The notes under the pieces: model-generated
The model's input: only the letters and a program-made list of their open reading frames with translations
What the model was told of the DNA's origin: nothing
The model's database searches: none
Assembly (NCBI GenBank): GCA_039186435.1
Contig: JBCDAA010000100.1
Location: forward strand, 1-23,662
Source of the DNA: JALVDI01 sp039186435
Lineage (GTDB): Bacteria > Myxococcota_A > Polyangia > Polyangiales > Houyiibacteriaceae
Direction of reading: 5' to 3'
DNA length: 23,662 nt
Translations under genes and position numbers: made by a program
Shown here: positions 6,827 to 14,158 of the stretch, one piece after another
How positions within the stretch are numbered: the stretch's first letter is position 1
Layout: every line of letters starts with the position of its first letter

Positions 6827-8947
6827 ATGCGGCCAGTGTCGCAGACCGCGCCGCCCTCCCCCTCTCCCGGCACCGTGATTGGGGGTTATGAGGTCGTCGA
6901 CCGAATCGCCGTGGGCGGCATGGCCGAGGTCTTTCGCGCGCACCAGGTTCCGACGGAGCGCCTCGTCGTTCTCAAGCGCATGCTGCCCGCGGTAGCGGCC
7001 GAGCCCGACGGGCCTGCGATGTTTGAAGAGGAAGCCCGCCTCGGCGCGCACGTGCGCCACCCCAACGTCGTCGAGCTGCTCGAACATTTTACAGACGGAG
7101 GACAACCGTTTCTCGCGTTCGAGTACGTGCCGGGCTGCGATCTCTGGCAGCTCACGCGATGGCTTCTGCGAAACGGTCAGAAGATGGAGGTGCAGATTGC
7201 ACTCTTCATCACGCGACAGCTTCTCAGCGGACTTCAGGCCGTTCACGACGCCACCGACGAAGGCGGTCAGCCCCTCGACATCATTCACCAAGACGTCAGT
7301 CCGTCGAACGTGCTCCTTTCGATCCACGGCGACGTCAAACTTGGTGACTTTGGAATCGCGCGAAGCAAGATGCGAAACGCGCCGGCGAACGCGTCCACCC
7401 GCTCCAAAGGAAAGCTCGGCTACCTCGCCCCCGAGCAGGTCACCGGCGGCGCCACAGGACGCCGAACGGACGTCTTTGCCGCGGGGGTGATCTGCGCGGA
7501 GCTGCTCATGGGCCGCCCGCTTTTTTCGGGTGGCAGCGAGCTCGCGATTCTGCTCGCGATTCGGGACGCGAACATTCGCCCCTTCATGGAGCTCGATCTT
7601 CCAGCGGATCTCAAGAAGGTGATCTCGCGGGCGCTCGCTCGCGATCCGGATGAGCGTCTCCCTTCCTCACGGAGTTTCGCGAACGTGCTCGGACGGTTCA
7701 TCCAGCGCAGCCGATCCGAGCTCCGGGCGCAGGTGGGTGTCCTCGTGGAGCGCGCTTCGGGATCGCTCACGCCGCCTGAAAAGAAGCCGCGTCCGGCAAC
7801 GCCCGTCCCCGAGGCGCCGCCGGTGCCTGAAGCCGCGAAACCCGTCCCCATCTTTGAAGCCGTGACGCCCGTGCCGAGCAGTCCGCCCAGCCCCGCGCGT
7901 GCGTCGGCCGCTCCGACGGTTCGCCCCCCCGAGCCGATCGATCCCGAAGGATTCGAAGACGCCGACACCGGAGAAATGATCGGTGCAGCCACCCCGATCA
8001 CTACGGACCTGCCCCAGCAGAAGTACCGTATTCGCACCGCCGGCGGAGAAACCAAAGAGTACTCCTTTGCGGAACTCGTCGAGGCGATCACGACGGGTCG
8101 GGTCGGCTCCGAAGACCATGTTTCGATCGATGGCAGCCCGCTCGAGCTCGTCCGAGAACACGTGGTGCTCGGACGCTACCTCCCAATGTCAACGCAGACG
8201 CCGATCACTCAAGACGCGCGCGTCGCCCAGGAACCGGACATTCGTCGCAACCTCGCCGCGAGCGGGATCGTTCGGGCGCTCGCGGAGAGCGCGGTTCGTC
8301 GCGACATCGGTCTGTGGCTTTGCGAGCACGGCGGCGTGCGCAAAGAGATCTACATCAAGGACGGCAAGCCCGAGTACGTCGGCAGCAACCTCGCCGGTGA
8401 GATGCTCGGCGAGTTCCTCGTCTCGCGAAAGATCATCAGCCGCGGCGAACTCGACATGGCGCTCGCGGTCCTTCCGCGCTTCGAAGGTCGCCTCGGCGAT
8501 ACCCTCGTCGGGCTTGGACTCGTCCAGTCGATTCACCTCTTCCAGCACATCGCGACACAGGTCAGCGAAAAGCTCTTCGACCTCTTCACCTGGAAGGCTG
8601 GAACGATGGAGTTCTACCGCGGTGTCGCGCCGCCCCCGAGCGGCTTTCCCCTCGACCTGAACCCCTGGGCGATTCTCGATGAAGGGATCGATCGACGACT
8701 TCAGGCGGGGCTCGAGGAAGCACGTTTTTCGCAGCACTTGACGTCGAGCGTGCAGCGAGTGCGGCAGTTCCCGAGCTACGTTGAGGAAGGTGAGCTCTCG
8801 CCCTCGGTACTGCACCTCCTCGAGATTGCTGCGGAACCGATCCCTCTCGCAGACGTCGTCGATGCGTTCGACGATGGCGAAGATTTTCGCCGGGGGTATC
8901 GCGTTGTGCTCGTTGCGCTGCAGCTTGATGTGGTGCGCTGGGTGTAG
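6827..8947 (+). CDS. Ser/Thr protein kinase with C-terminal DUF4388-like domain
   Basis: This 706-residue protein has an N-terminal Hanks-type kinase domain (about 21-295). Visible are the Gly-rich loop VGGMAEV (29-35), Lys50, the acidic helix-C cluster E67-E69, the catalytic loop HQDVSPSN (154-161), DFG (174-176), APE (201-203) and D215. The catalytic loop has Gln where Arg is usual (HQD, not HRD). A Pro-rich linker (about 315-372) follows. Next is a small GYF_2-like segment (about 399-453), then a region matching DUF4388/PatA-type domains (about 472-600), with the signature KEIYIKDGKPEYVGSN. The last 100 residues are helical. No transmembrane helix is seen, so it is probably cytoplasmic. 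The ATG at 6827 begins just before the kinase domain; no Shine-Dalgarno is apparent. Confidence 0.9.
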   Translation: MRPVSQTAPPSPSPGTVIGGYEVVDRIAVGGMAEVFRAHQVPTERLVVLKRMLPAVAAEPDGPAMFEEEARLGAHVRHPNVVELLEHFTDGGQPFLAFEYVPGCDLWQLTRWLLRNGQKMEVQIALFITRQLLSGLQAVHDATDEGGQPLDIIHQDVSPSNVLLSIHGDVKLGDFGIARSKMRNAPANASTRSKGKLGYLAPEQVTGGATGRRTDVFAAGVICAELLMGRPLFSGGSELAILLAIRDANIRPFMELDLPADLKKVISRALARDPDERLPSSRSFANVLGRFIQRSRSELRAQVGVLVERASGSLTPPEKKPRPATPVPEAPPVPEAAKPVPIFEAVTPVPSSPPSPARASAAPTVRPPEPIDPEGFEDADTGEMIGAATPITTDLPQQKYRIRTAGGETKEYSFAELVEAITTGRVGSEDHVSIDGSPLELVREHVVLGRYLPMSTQTPITQDARVAQEPDIRRNLAASGIVRALAESAVRRDIGLWLCEHGGVRKEIYIKDGKPEYVGSNLAGEMLGEFLVSRKIISRGELDMALAVLPRFEGRLGDTLVGLGLVQSIHLFQHIATQVSEKLFDLFTWKAGTMEFYRGVAPPPSGFPLDLNPWAILDEGIDRRLQAGLEEARFSQHLTSSVQRVRQFPSYVEEGELSPSVLHLLEIAAEPIPLADVVDAFDDGEDFRRGYRVVLVALQLDVVRWV

Positions 8948-8969
8948 AGTCGCTCTGCGCTTCGCCGCC

Positions 8970-8999
8970 TTGACGCCCCCTTTGTTGCCCTGGTACGCC
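8970..8999 (+). promoter_or_regulatory. Possible weak promoter upstream of serA
   Basis: A good -35-like TTGACG lies at 8970-8975. The only -10 candidate at suitable distance (18 bases) is TACGCC at 8994, a poor match. It lies in the 89-base gap between the kinase stop and serA. Support is weak. Confidence 0.2.
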
Positions 9000-9016
9000 G
9001 CCCGCGATAGGCGGCG
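8996..9016 (+). promoter_or_regulatory. Hairpin in the serA leader
   Basis: CGCCGCC (8996-9002) and GGCGGCG (9010-9016) form a perfect 7-bp inverted repeat with a 7-base loop. It ends six bases before the serA ribosome site. No T-run follows, so it is not a typical intrinsic terminator for the kinase gene. It could be a leader structure or an operator. Confidence 0.35.
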
Positions 9017-9021
9017 ACGCC

Positions 9022-9030
9022 GGAAGGAAG
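9022..9030 (+). promoter_or_regulatory. Ribosome binding site of serA
   Basis: GGAAGGAAG sits six bases before the ATG at 9037 and supports that start. Confidence 0.7.
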
Positions 9031-9036
9031 CCCTTC

Positions 9037-10620
9037 ATGAGCACGGTACGAGTTCTCGTCTCTGACAAGCTGAGCGAAGCCGGCCTTCAAGTTCTTCGGG
9101 ACGCCTCGGATGTCGAGGTCGAAGTCAAAGTTGGTCTTAACGAAGACCAGCTTTGCGAGATCATCGGCAACTTCGAAGGCCTGGTGATCCGCAGCGGCAC
9201 CAAGGTCACCCCGAAGGTGCTCGAGGCCGCAACATCCCTGAAGGTGGTTGGGCGTGCAGGCATCGGCGTCGACAACGTCGACCTCCAAGCCGCGAGCAAG
9301 AAGGGCGTGGTCGTTATGAACACGCCGCTCGGCAACGCGGTCACCACTGCCGAGCACGCGCTCTCGCTTCTCAGCGCGCTCTGCCGAAACATTCCGCAGG
9401 CCAACGCGTCTCTGAAGGCCGGCAAGTGGGAGAAGAGCAGCTTCAAGGGCCGCGAGAAGTGGAATAAGACCCTCGGCATCGTCGGTCTCGGCAACATCGG
9501 CAAGATCGTGGCGAGCCGCGCGCAGGGGTTGAAGATGAAGGTGATCGCTGCAGACCCGGTGCTCACCGCCGAAGAAGCGGAGCAGCTTGGGGTCGAGCAG
9601 GTTTCCTTCGAGGAACTTCTCAAGCGCGCCGACTTTGTGTCGATTCACGCGCCCCTTGTCCCGAGCACGAAGCACATCTTCAACGCCGAGGCGTTTTCGA
9701 AGATGAAGAAGACGGCGCTGCTCATCAACGCGGCGCGCGGCGGCATCGTTGACGAGAACGCACTCGCGGAGGCGCTCAAGAGCGGCGCGATCGCGGGCGC
9801 GGCCATCGACGTGTTCGAGCAGGAACCGCCGTCCGCGGACCACCCTCTTCTCTCGATCGACAGCTGTATCGTGACGCCCCATCTCGGCGCCTCCACCCAC
9901 GAAGCGCAGGAGCGCGTGGGCGTGCAGATCGCACACCAAGTGGTCGCCTACCTGAAACACGGCACGGTCGAAAACGGCGTCAACGTTCCTTCTCTTCCGG
10001 GGGAGGCAGCGCAGCGCCTGGGACCTCAACTCGAGGTTGCGCGGCGTCTCGGTCGCTTGCTCGCGCAGCTTTCCGACGGCGCCCGAGAGATTCGCGTCAC
10101 CGCGTCGGGGGAGCTCGCGGACCTCGTCTCTCCGCTCGCACAGGAAACGCTCGCTGGATTTCTCGAGAAGGTCACCGGCGAACCGGTGACTCCGTTGAGC
10201 GCGCCCTACGAAGCGAAGGAGCGACGTATCAAACTCGCGGAAGTGGCGGACAGCACAAGCCGGCTGCCGATCCTGCGCGTCACCGTGAACGACGAAGACG
10301 GCATTCACACCGCGACGGGTCGACGTAGCCGCGGCGGCGGGCTTCGCCTCGTGGGCCTCGAAGGCTATCGGATGGACGCCGTCCTCAAGGGCCACTGCCT
10401 GATCGTGCGCAACGAGGACAAGCCCGGCGTGATCGGTGCCATTGGAACGGCGCTCGGCAAAGCGGGCGTCAACGTTTCCCGTCTCCAGGTCGGTCTCGAT
10501 GAAGAAACCGGAAACGCCCTCGCCGTTTGGAACCTCGACTCGGAAGTTCCAGCGAGCGTTCTGGACCAGCTACGTGGGTTGAGTGAGCACGTGCGCGCGG
10601 TCGACTACGTGATCATCTAG
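9037..10620 (+). CDS. serA: D-3-phosphoglycerate dehydrogenase (long form)
   Basis: SerA oxidises 3-phosphoglycerate to 3-phosphohydroxypyruvate with NAD+, the first step of serine synthesis. The 527 residues match the long (type I, Mycobacterium/Bacillus-like) form. Visible are the NAD site GLGNIG (150-155), catalytic Arg234 in NAARGG, Glu263 in FEQEPP and His282 in PHLGAS. An intervening (ASB) domain spans about 320-450, and a C-terminal ACT domain about 454-527 (KPGVIGAIG at 462-470), which in relatives binds serine for feedback control. A strong ribosome site supports the start. hisZ begins 8 bases after its stop, so they are probably co-transcribed. Confidence 0.97.
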   Translation: MSTVRVLVSDKLSEAGLQVLRDASDVEVEVKVGLNEDQLCEIIGNFEGLVIRSGTKVTPKVLEAATSLKVVGRAGIGVDNVDLQAASKKGVVVMNTPLGNAVTTAEHALSLLSALCRNIPQANASLKAGKWEKSSFKGREKWNKTLGIVGLGNIGKIVASRAQGLKMKVIAADPVLTAEEAEQLGVEQVSFEELLKRADFVSIHAPLVPSTKHIFNAEAFSKMKKTALLINAARGGIVDENALAEALKSGAIAGAAIDVFEQEPPSADHPLLSIDSCIVTPHLGASTHEAQERVGVQIAHQVVAYLKHGTVENGVNVPSLPGEAAQRLGPQLEVARRLGRLLAQLSDGAREIRVTASGELADLVSPLAQETLAGFLEKVTGEPVTPLSAPYEAKERRIKLAEVADSTSRLPILRVTVNDEDGIHTATGRRSRGGGLRLVGLEGYRMDAVLKGHCLIVRNEDKPGVIGAIGTALGKAGVNVSRLQVGLDEETGNALAVWNLDSEVPASVLDQLRGLSEHVRAVDYVII

Positions 10621-10628
10621 GTTTCGCC

Positions 10629-11879
10629 GTGCGCGCATCTCCCACGCTTCCCCTGGCCGCTCCGAGCGGCATGGAAGATCACCTGCCCGCGGCGACGCGT
10701 CGTCGTACGTCGCTCTCCGGCCGTCTCCTCGCGCTCTTCGAAAGCTACGGTTACGAGCGCGTCATCACGCCCGCCTTCGAGTACGCCGAAGTGCTCGAAC
10801 GCGGCCTCGAGATCGACCGACGGGACGTTCTTCGCTTCGTCGAGCCCGAAACGGGCGAGGTCGCGCTTCTTCGTCCGGATATCACCCCTCAGATCGCACG
10901 CATCGTCGCGACGCGGCTTCGCGATCGTCCCGCCCCGTGGCGCCTTTGTTATCAAGGCACCGTCGTTCGACAGCGCGTACGCACCGGTCGCGCCCGAACG
11001 GCGCGTCAGCGGACACAAGTTGGCGTGGAGCACATCGGAACCCCAACGCAGGACGCGGATGCGGAGGTTCTCGAGCTCGCCATCGGCGCGTGCCGAACCG
11101 CAGGGCTTCGCGACTTTCGCATCGAGCTTGGCCACGTCCGCATCGGTCGCACCGCGCTCGCTAGCCTTCCTGACGCGCTGCGGATGAACGCCGCGGACGC
11201 GCTCGCTCGAAAAGATGTAAAGGCGCTCGAGGACATCCTCGCAAGAGGCGACACGTCACGCGCCGATCGGACGTTGCTCCTAACCTTGGCGGATCTCTAC
11301 GGTGATGCGGACGTTCTCAAGACGGCGCGCACCAAGCTCACCGACGCGACGTCGCGCGTGGCCCTCGACGAGATCGAATCCTTGCGCGACGCGATGGGCG
11401 CCGCAGGAACGGTCCTCGGGGTAGACCTCGGCGAGCTGCGCGGGCACGCCTACTACACCGGGGTGAGTTTTTCGATCTTGGCCGAAGGTCCCGGTGAGCC
11501 GATCGGCGGCGGCGGTCGCTACGATGGGCTGCTCTCGCGCTTTGGCGTCGACGTCCCCGCGACGGGTTTCGGCCTCGACCTCGATCACCTTTTCTGGGCG
11601 CTGACGCAGGCGAACACGCCGTGGCAGGTGGAGCGTCCGCTTCGCCTCGTCGTTGTCGGCGCCCCGGAGCTCACGCGGGCGTGGCGCGCACGTGGGGTCC
11701 AGGTTGCAGGCCTTGGCCAAGGCAGCGACGAGCGCGCTCTCGCGTTCGCCCAAGCGTGGGGCTACGATGGTGCGTTCACAGGCGCAGGCCTTTGGCGAGT
11801 GCACGACGGAAAACGGCGGAACGACGCCGCCGAAGCAGAGCCCGCCGAACTAGAAGCGTGGCTGCGGAGCGAGGAGTAA
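10629..11879 (+). CDS. hisZ: ATP phosphoribosyltransferase regulatory subunit HisZ
   Basis: HisZ is a catalytically inactive histidyl-tRNA-synthetase paralogue that activates short-form HisG in the first step of histidine synthesis. In 416 residues the class II synthetase core is seen: GMEDHLP (14-20), LRPDITPQIAR (81-91), the motif 2-like CYQGTVVR (107-114) with RTQVGVEHIG (128-137), GHAYYTGV and GGGRYDGLLSRFG. No complete tRNA-binding signature is evident. I chose the GTG at 10629 because the conserved Pro-Ser-Gly before MEDHLP lies upstream of the first ATG (10671). It fits between serA (8 bases) and purA (2 bases). HisZ next to PurA is a recurring arrangement in other bacteria. A full-length HisRS is less likely given the degenerate motifs and gene context. 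No hisG is in the window. Confidence 0.9.
   Translation: MRASPTLPLAAPSGMEDHLPAATRRRTSLSGRLLALFESYGYERVITPAFEYAEVLERGLEIDRRDVLRFVEPETGEVALLRPDITPQIARIVATRLRDRPAPWRLCYQGTVVRQRVRTGRARTARQRTQVGVEHIGTPTQDADAEVLELAIGACRTAGLRDFRIELGHVRIGRTALASLPDALRMNAADALARKDVKALEDILARGDTSRADRTLLLTLADLYGDADVLKTARTKLTDATSRVALDEIESLRDAMGAAGTVLGVDLGELRGHAYYTGVSFSILAEGPGEPIGGGGRYDGLLSRFGVDVPATGFGLDLDHLFWALTQANTPWQVERPLRLVVVGAPELTRAWRARGVQVAGLGQGSDERALAFAQAWGYDGAFTGAGLWRVHDGKRRNDAAEAEPAELEAWLRSEE
11871..11876 (+). promoter_or_regulatory. Ribosome binding site of purA overlapping the hisZ end
   Basis: GAGGAG lies directly before the hisZ TAA and five bases before the purA ATG, so translation of the two genes is probably coupled. 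Confidence 0.75.
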
Positions 11880-11881
11880 AC

Positions 11882-13162
11882 ATGCCGGCAGCAGTGGTCG
11901 TCGGGGCGCAGTGGGGCGACGAAGGCAAAGGAAAGATCGTGGATCTCCTGACGCCTCACGCCGATCTCGTGGTTCGTTTCGCCGGAGGCGCCAACGCCGG
12001 GCACACGCTCGTTGTTGGAGGCGAGAAGCTCGTTCTTCATCTCGTGCCGAGCGGCATCCTTCACGAAGGAAAGCGCTGTGTGATCGGCCAAGGAACCGTG
12101 GTCGATCCAGGGACCCTTCTCGGCGAGCTCGACGCGCTTCGAGGACGCGGCGTCGACTTCGACGGGCGCCTCTTCGTCGCGGATCGCGCGCACGTCGTGC
12201 TGCCGCATCACAAGGAGATCGACGGTCTTCGCGAAGCGGCGAGCGACGAGCGAATCGGAACCACCAAGCGCGGCATCGGCCCCGCGTACGAGGACAAAGT
12301 AGGTCGCCGCGGCATTCGCGTCGGCGATCTTGGTCGCGGGGATCTCGCCGAAAAGCTCGGCCACAACCTCGCCGGGTGGAGCTCGGAGATCGCGGCCCTG
12401 GGGGGGACGGTCCCGACGGTGGAGGATCTTCTTCCGCAGCTTCAGCAATGGGGCAAGCAGCTCGCGCCCTACGTGGAAGACGGCGCGAGAATCGCGGCCG
12501 AAGCGCTCGAGGGAGGCCAGAACGTGCTTCTCGAAGGCGCCCAGGGAACAATGCTCGACGTCGACCACGGCACCTATCCCTTCGTCACGAGCAGCAACGC
12601 GACCTCCGGCGGCGCGTGCACCGGTTCGGGCGTTGGACCGACGGCGGTCAAGGCTGTGATCGGCATCGCCAAGGCGTACGCAACTCGGGTCGGCGGCGGC
12701 CCGTTCCCTACGGAGATTCACGGCGAAGCCGGCGATGCGCTTCGAAAGGCCGGCGCCGAATTTGGCGCGACCACCGGTCGTCCAAGGCGCTGTGGCTGGA
12801 TCGACATTCCCGCGCTTCGGATGGCGCGCCGGGTCAACGGCCTCACCTCGCTCGCCATTACGAAACTCGACGTGCTGACCGGACTGCCGGAGATTCAGGT
12901 GTGCGTCGGCTATCGCGACGAGAGCGGCGAACACCGCGAACCTCCGTTCGACGCGATGAGCAGTGTCGAACCGGTGTACGAAACGCTGGCCGGGTGGACG
13001 GAGGACGTGCGCGACTGCCGCAGCAAGGCCGCACTCCCGGACGCAGCGCGCGCGTACCTGGATCGCGTCGAAGCCCTTGTCGGCTGTCCGGTTACTCTCG
13101 TGAGCGTGGGCCCGGACCGCGAAGAGACCTTCGGCGCGGCGAACCTCTTTGAGACGGCGTAG
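11882..13162 (+). CDS. purA: Adenylosuccinate synthetase
   Basis: PurA joins IMP and aspartate using GTP to make adenylosuccinate, the committed step to AMP, in the cytoplasm. The 426 residues match the family length. The P-loop-like GAQWGDEGKGK (8-18) contains catalytic Asp13, and NAGHT (38-42) contains His41. Further family blocks are GTTKRGIGPAYEDK, EGAQGTMLDVDHGTYPFVTSSN, VGGGPFPTE and TTGRPRRCGW. The open frame extends upstream into hisZ, but the ATG at 11882 has a good ribosome site and gives the canonical N-terminus. It is the last gene of serA-hisZ-purA and converges with ridA. Confidence 0.98.
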   Translation: MPAAVVVGAQWGDEGKGKIVDLLTPHADLVVRFAGGANAGHTLVVGGEKLVLHLVPSGILHEGKRCVIGQGTVVDPGTLLGELDALRGRGVDFDGRLFVADRAHVVLPHHKEIDGLREAASDERIGTTKRGIGPAYEDKVGRRGIRVGDLGRGDLAEKLGHNLAGWSSEIAALGGTVPTVEDLLPQLQQWGKQLAPYVEDGARIAAEALEGGQNVLLEGAQGTMLDVDHGTYPFVTSSNATSGGACTGSGVGPTAVKAVIGIAKAYATRVGGGPFPTEIHGEAGDALRKAGAEFGATTGRPRRCGWIDIPALRMARRVNGLTSLAITKLDVLTGLPEIQVCVGYRDESGEHREPPFDAMSSVEPVYETLAGWTEDVRDCRSKAALPDAARAYLDRVEALVGCPVTLVSVGPDREETFGAANLFETA

Positions 13163-13176
13163 CGGCGAGCCTACGC
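13157..13176. terminator. Inverted repeat spanning the convergent purA and ridA stops
   Basis: GCGTAG (13157-13162) and CTACGC (13171-13176) pair around an 8-base loop. The purA TAG lies in one arm and the ridA TAG in the other. It may act as a small bidirectional transcription end, but there is no T-run on either side, so support is modest. Confidence 0.3.
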
Positions 13177-13551
13177 AACCGCGATACAGCTAATCTCGAC
13201 CGCGACGTTCTTCGGGAGCGTGCGCACCGCGACGGCGGCTCGCGCAGGTGGCGCTTCGGGAAAGTATGCGCCGTACACTTCATTGACCGCGCCGTAGTCG
13301 TCCATGTCCGCGAGGAAAATGGTGCAGCGGACGACCTTCTCGAAGGAGCTTCCCCCTGCGGCGAGCACGGCGCCAAGGTTCTCCATCACGCGCTTGGTTT
13401 GCGCGCGAACGTCAGCGTCGACGAGGTCTCCGGTCGCTGGGTCGATCGGAATCTGACCCGAACAAAAGAGGAGCCCGCCGGCTTTTACGGCTTGGGAATA
13501 GGGTCCGATCGCCGCAGGGGCGTGTTCGGTGGCAACGGTCTCGCGCGACAT
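13171..13551 (-). CDS. ridA: RidA family reactive-intermediate deaminase
   Basis: RidA hydrolyses reactive enamine/imine products of PLP enzymes (2-aminoacrylate, 2-iminobutanoate), protecting other enzymes. The 126 residues match the YjgF/YER057c/UK114 fold. Visible are the GPYSQAV block (16-22), LFCSGQIPIDP (28-38), the substrate-carboxylate Arg104 in PPAR and Glu119 in VAVEI. These residues place it with the active RidA subgroup rather than an imine-inactive paralogue, an inference from Arg104. The start is supported by GAGG overlapping the stop of the upstream Cys-rich gene, 7 bases away. It is the last gene of a five-gene minus-strand cluster. Confidence 0.95.
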   Translation of the reverse strand: MSRETVATEHAPAAIGPYSQAVKAGGLLFCSGQIPIDPATGDLVDADVRAQTKRVMENLGAVLAAGGSSFEKVVRCTIFLADMDDYGAVNEVYGAYFPEAPPARAAVAVRTLPKNVAVEISCIAVA

Positions 13552-13558
13552 GATGACC

Positions 13559-14140
13559 TCAGTAGGGGTTCGGCAAATGATCCGGGTACGCGCTACGGCG
13601 CTCCTCGCGGGAGAGGATTTGCGGCTCCGAAATCGGCTCGCCCTTCGGAAAGACGGGCGAGGGGCGATGACGTCCCCGCAGTCGACTCGTCCCCAGCCGC
13701 AGCATCACCCGCAGAATCGAGCCGACACTCGCCTTGGGGTGAGCGTCGGGCGCTCCGTCGCTGAAGCGACCGTTGATCTTCGCGGGTTCTGGCCCGTCGA
13801 AGTCCTCGATCATCGCAGCGTAGAGCCCGAGGAACGCCCACCCAGCGCTCAGCGAGTTCGCAAAGGGCGTATTGCAACACGAGGCGTACCAGCGAAACGT
13901 TCCTTTGGGGCTGAGCCGCAGCCCTCGAAGATGTTCGGCGCCTTGGGTGATGCGAACATCGGCCGGCGTCATCTGCACAATGTCCGAGCCGCCGTACCCG
14001 TCGAGAAGCTCGTGCTTGCCGAGGTGCCGCGCGAACGTTTGACAGTCGTCGCAGTAGCAACGCACGCGGTTCGCCTCGGCGGCCACGATCGTGGCCTCGC
14101 CTCGAACCAAGCCACAGCCACACTGAAGCGAGAGCGCCAT
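13559..14140 (-). CDS. DUF6151/GFA-like Cys-rich protein
   Basis: This 193-residue protein looks like the DUF6151 group, relatives of the glutathione-dependent formaldehyde-activating enzyme (GFA) zinc fold. Cys residues are placed as in that fold: C7/C9 (CGC), C28/C30/C33 (CYCDDC) and C88/C89, followed by NTPF. The C-terminal part contains LRGRHRPSPVF and an SREER segment, as expected for DUF6151. A zinc site is likely, but substrate and activity are unknown. The gene begins 18 bases after the cyclase stop and ends 7 bases before ridA on the same strand, so it is probably co-transcribed with both. Family call is from pattern recognition only. Confidence 0.8.
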   Translation of the reverse strand: MALSLQCGCGLVRGEATIVAAEANRVRCYCDDCQTFARHLGKHELLDGYGGSDIVQMTPADVRITQGAEHLRGLRLSPKGTFRWYASCCNTPFANSLSAGWAFLGLYAAMIEDFDGPEPAKINGRFSDGAPDAHPKASVGSILRVMLRLGTSRLRGRHRPSPVFPKGEPISEPQILSREERRSAYPDHLPNPY

Positions 14141-14158
14141 GGCGCGGAGTGTACCCGA

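Noticed and set aside
6782..7327. 182-codon extension of the O-methyltransferase
   Set aside because: It is antisense to the kinase domain and has no methyltransferase features.
8776..10395. 539-residue open frame opposite serA
   Set aside because: Antisense shadow of a clear SerA coding region.
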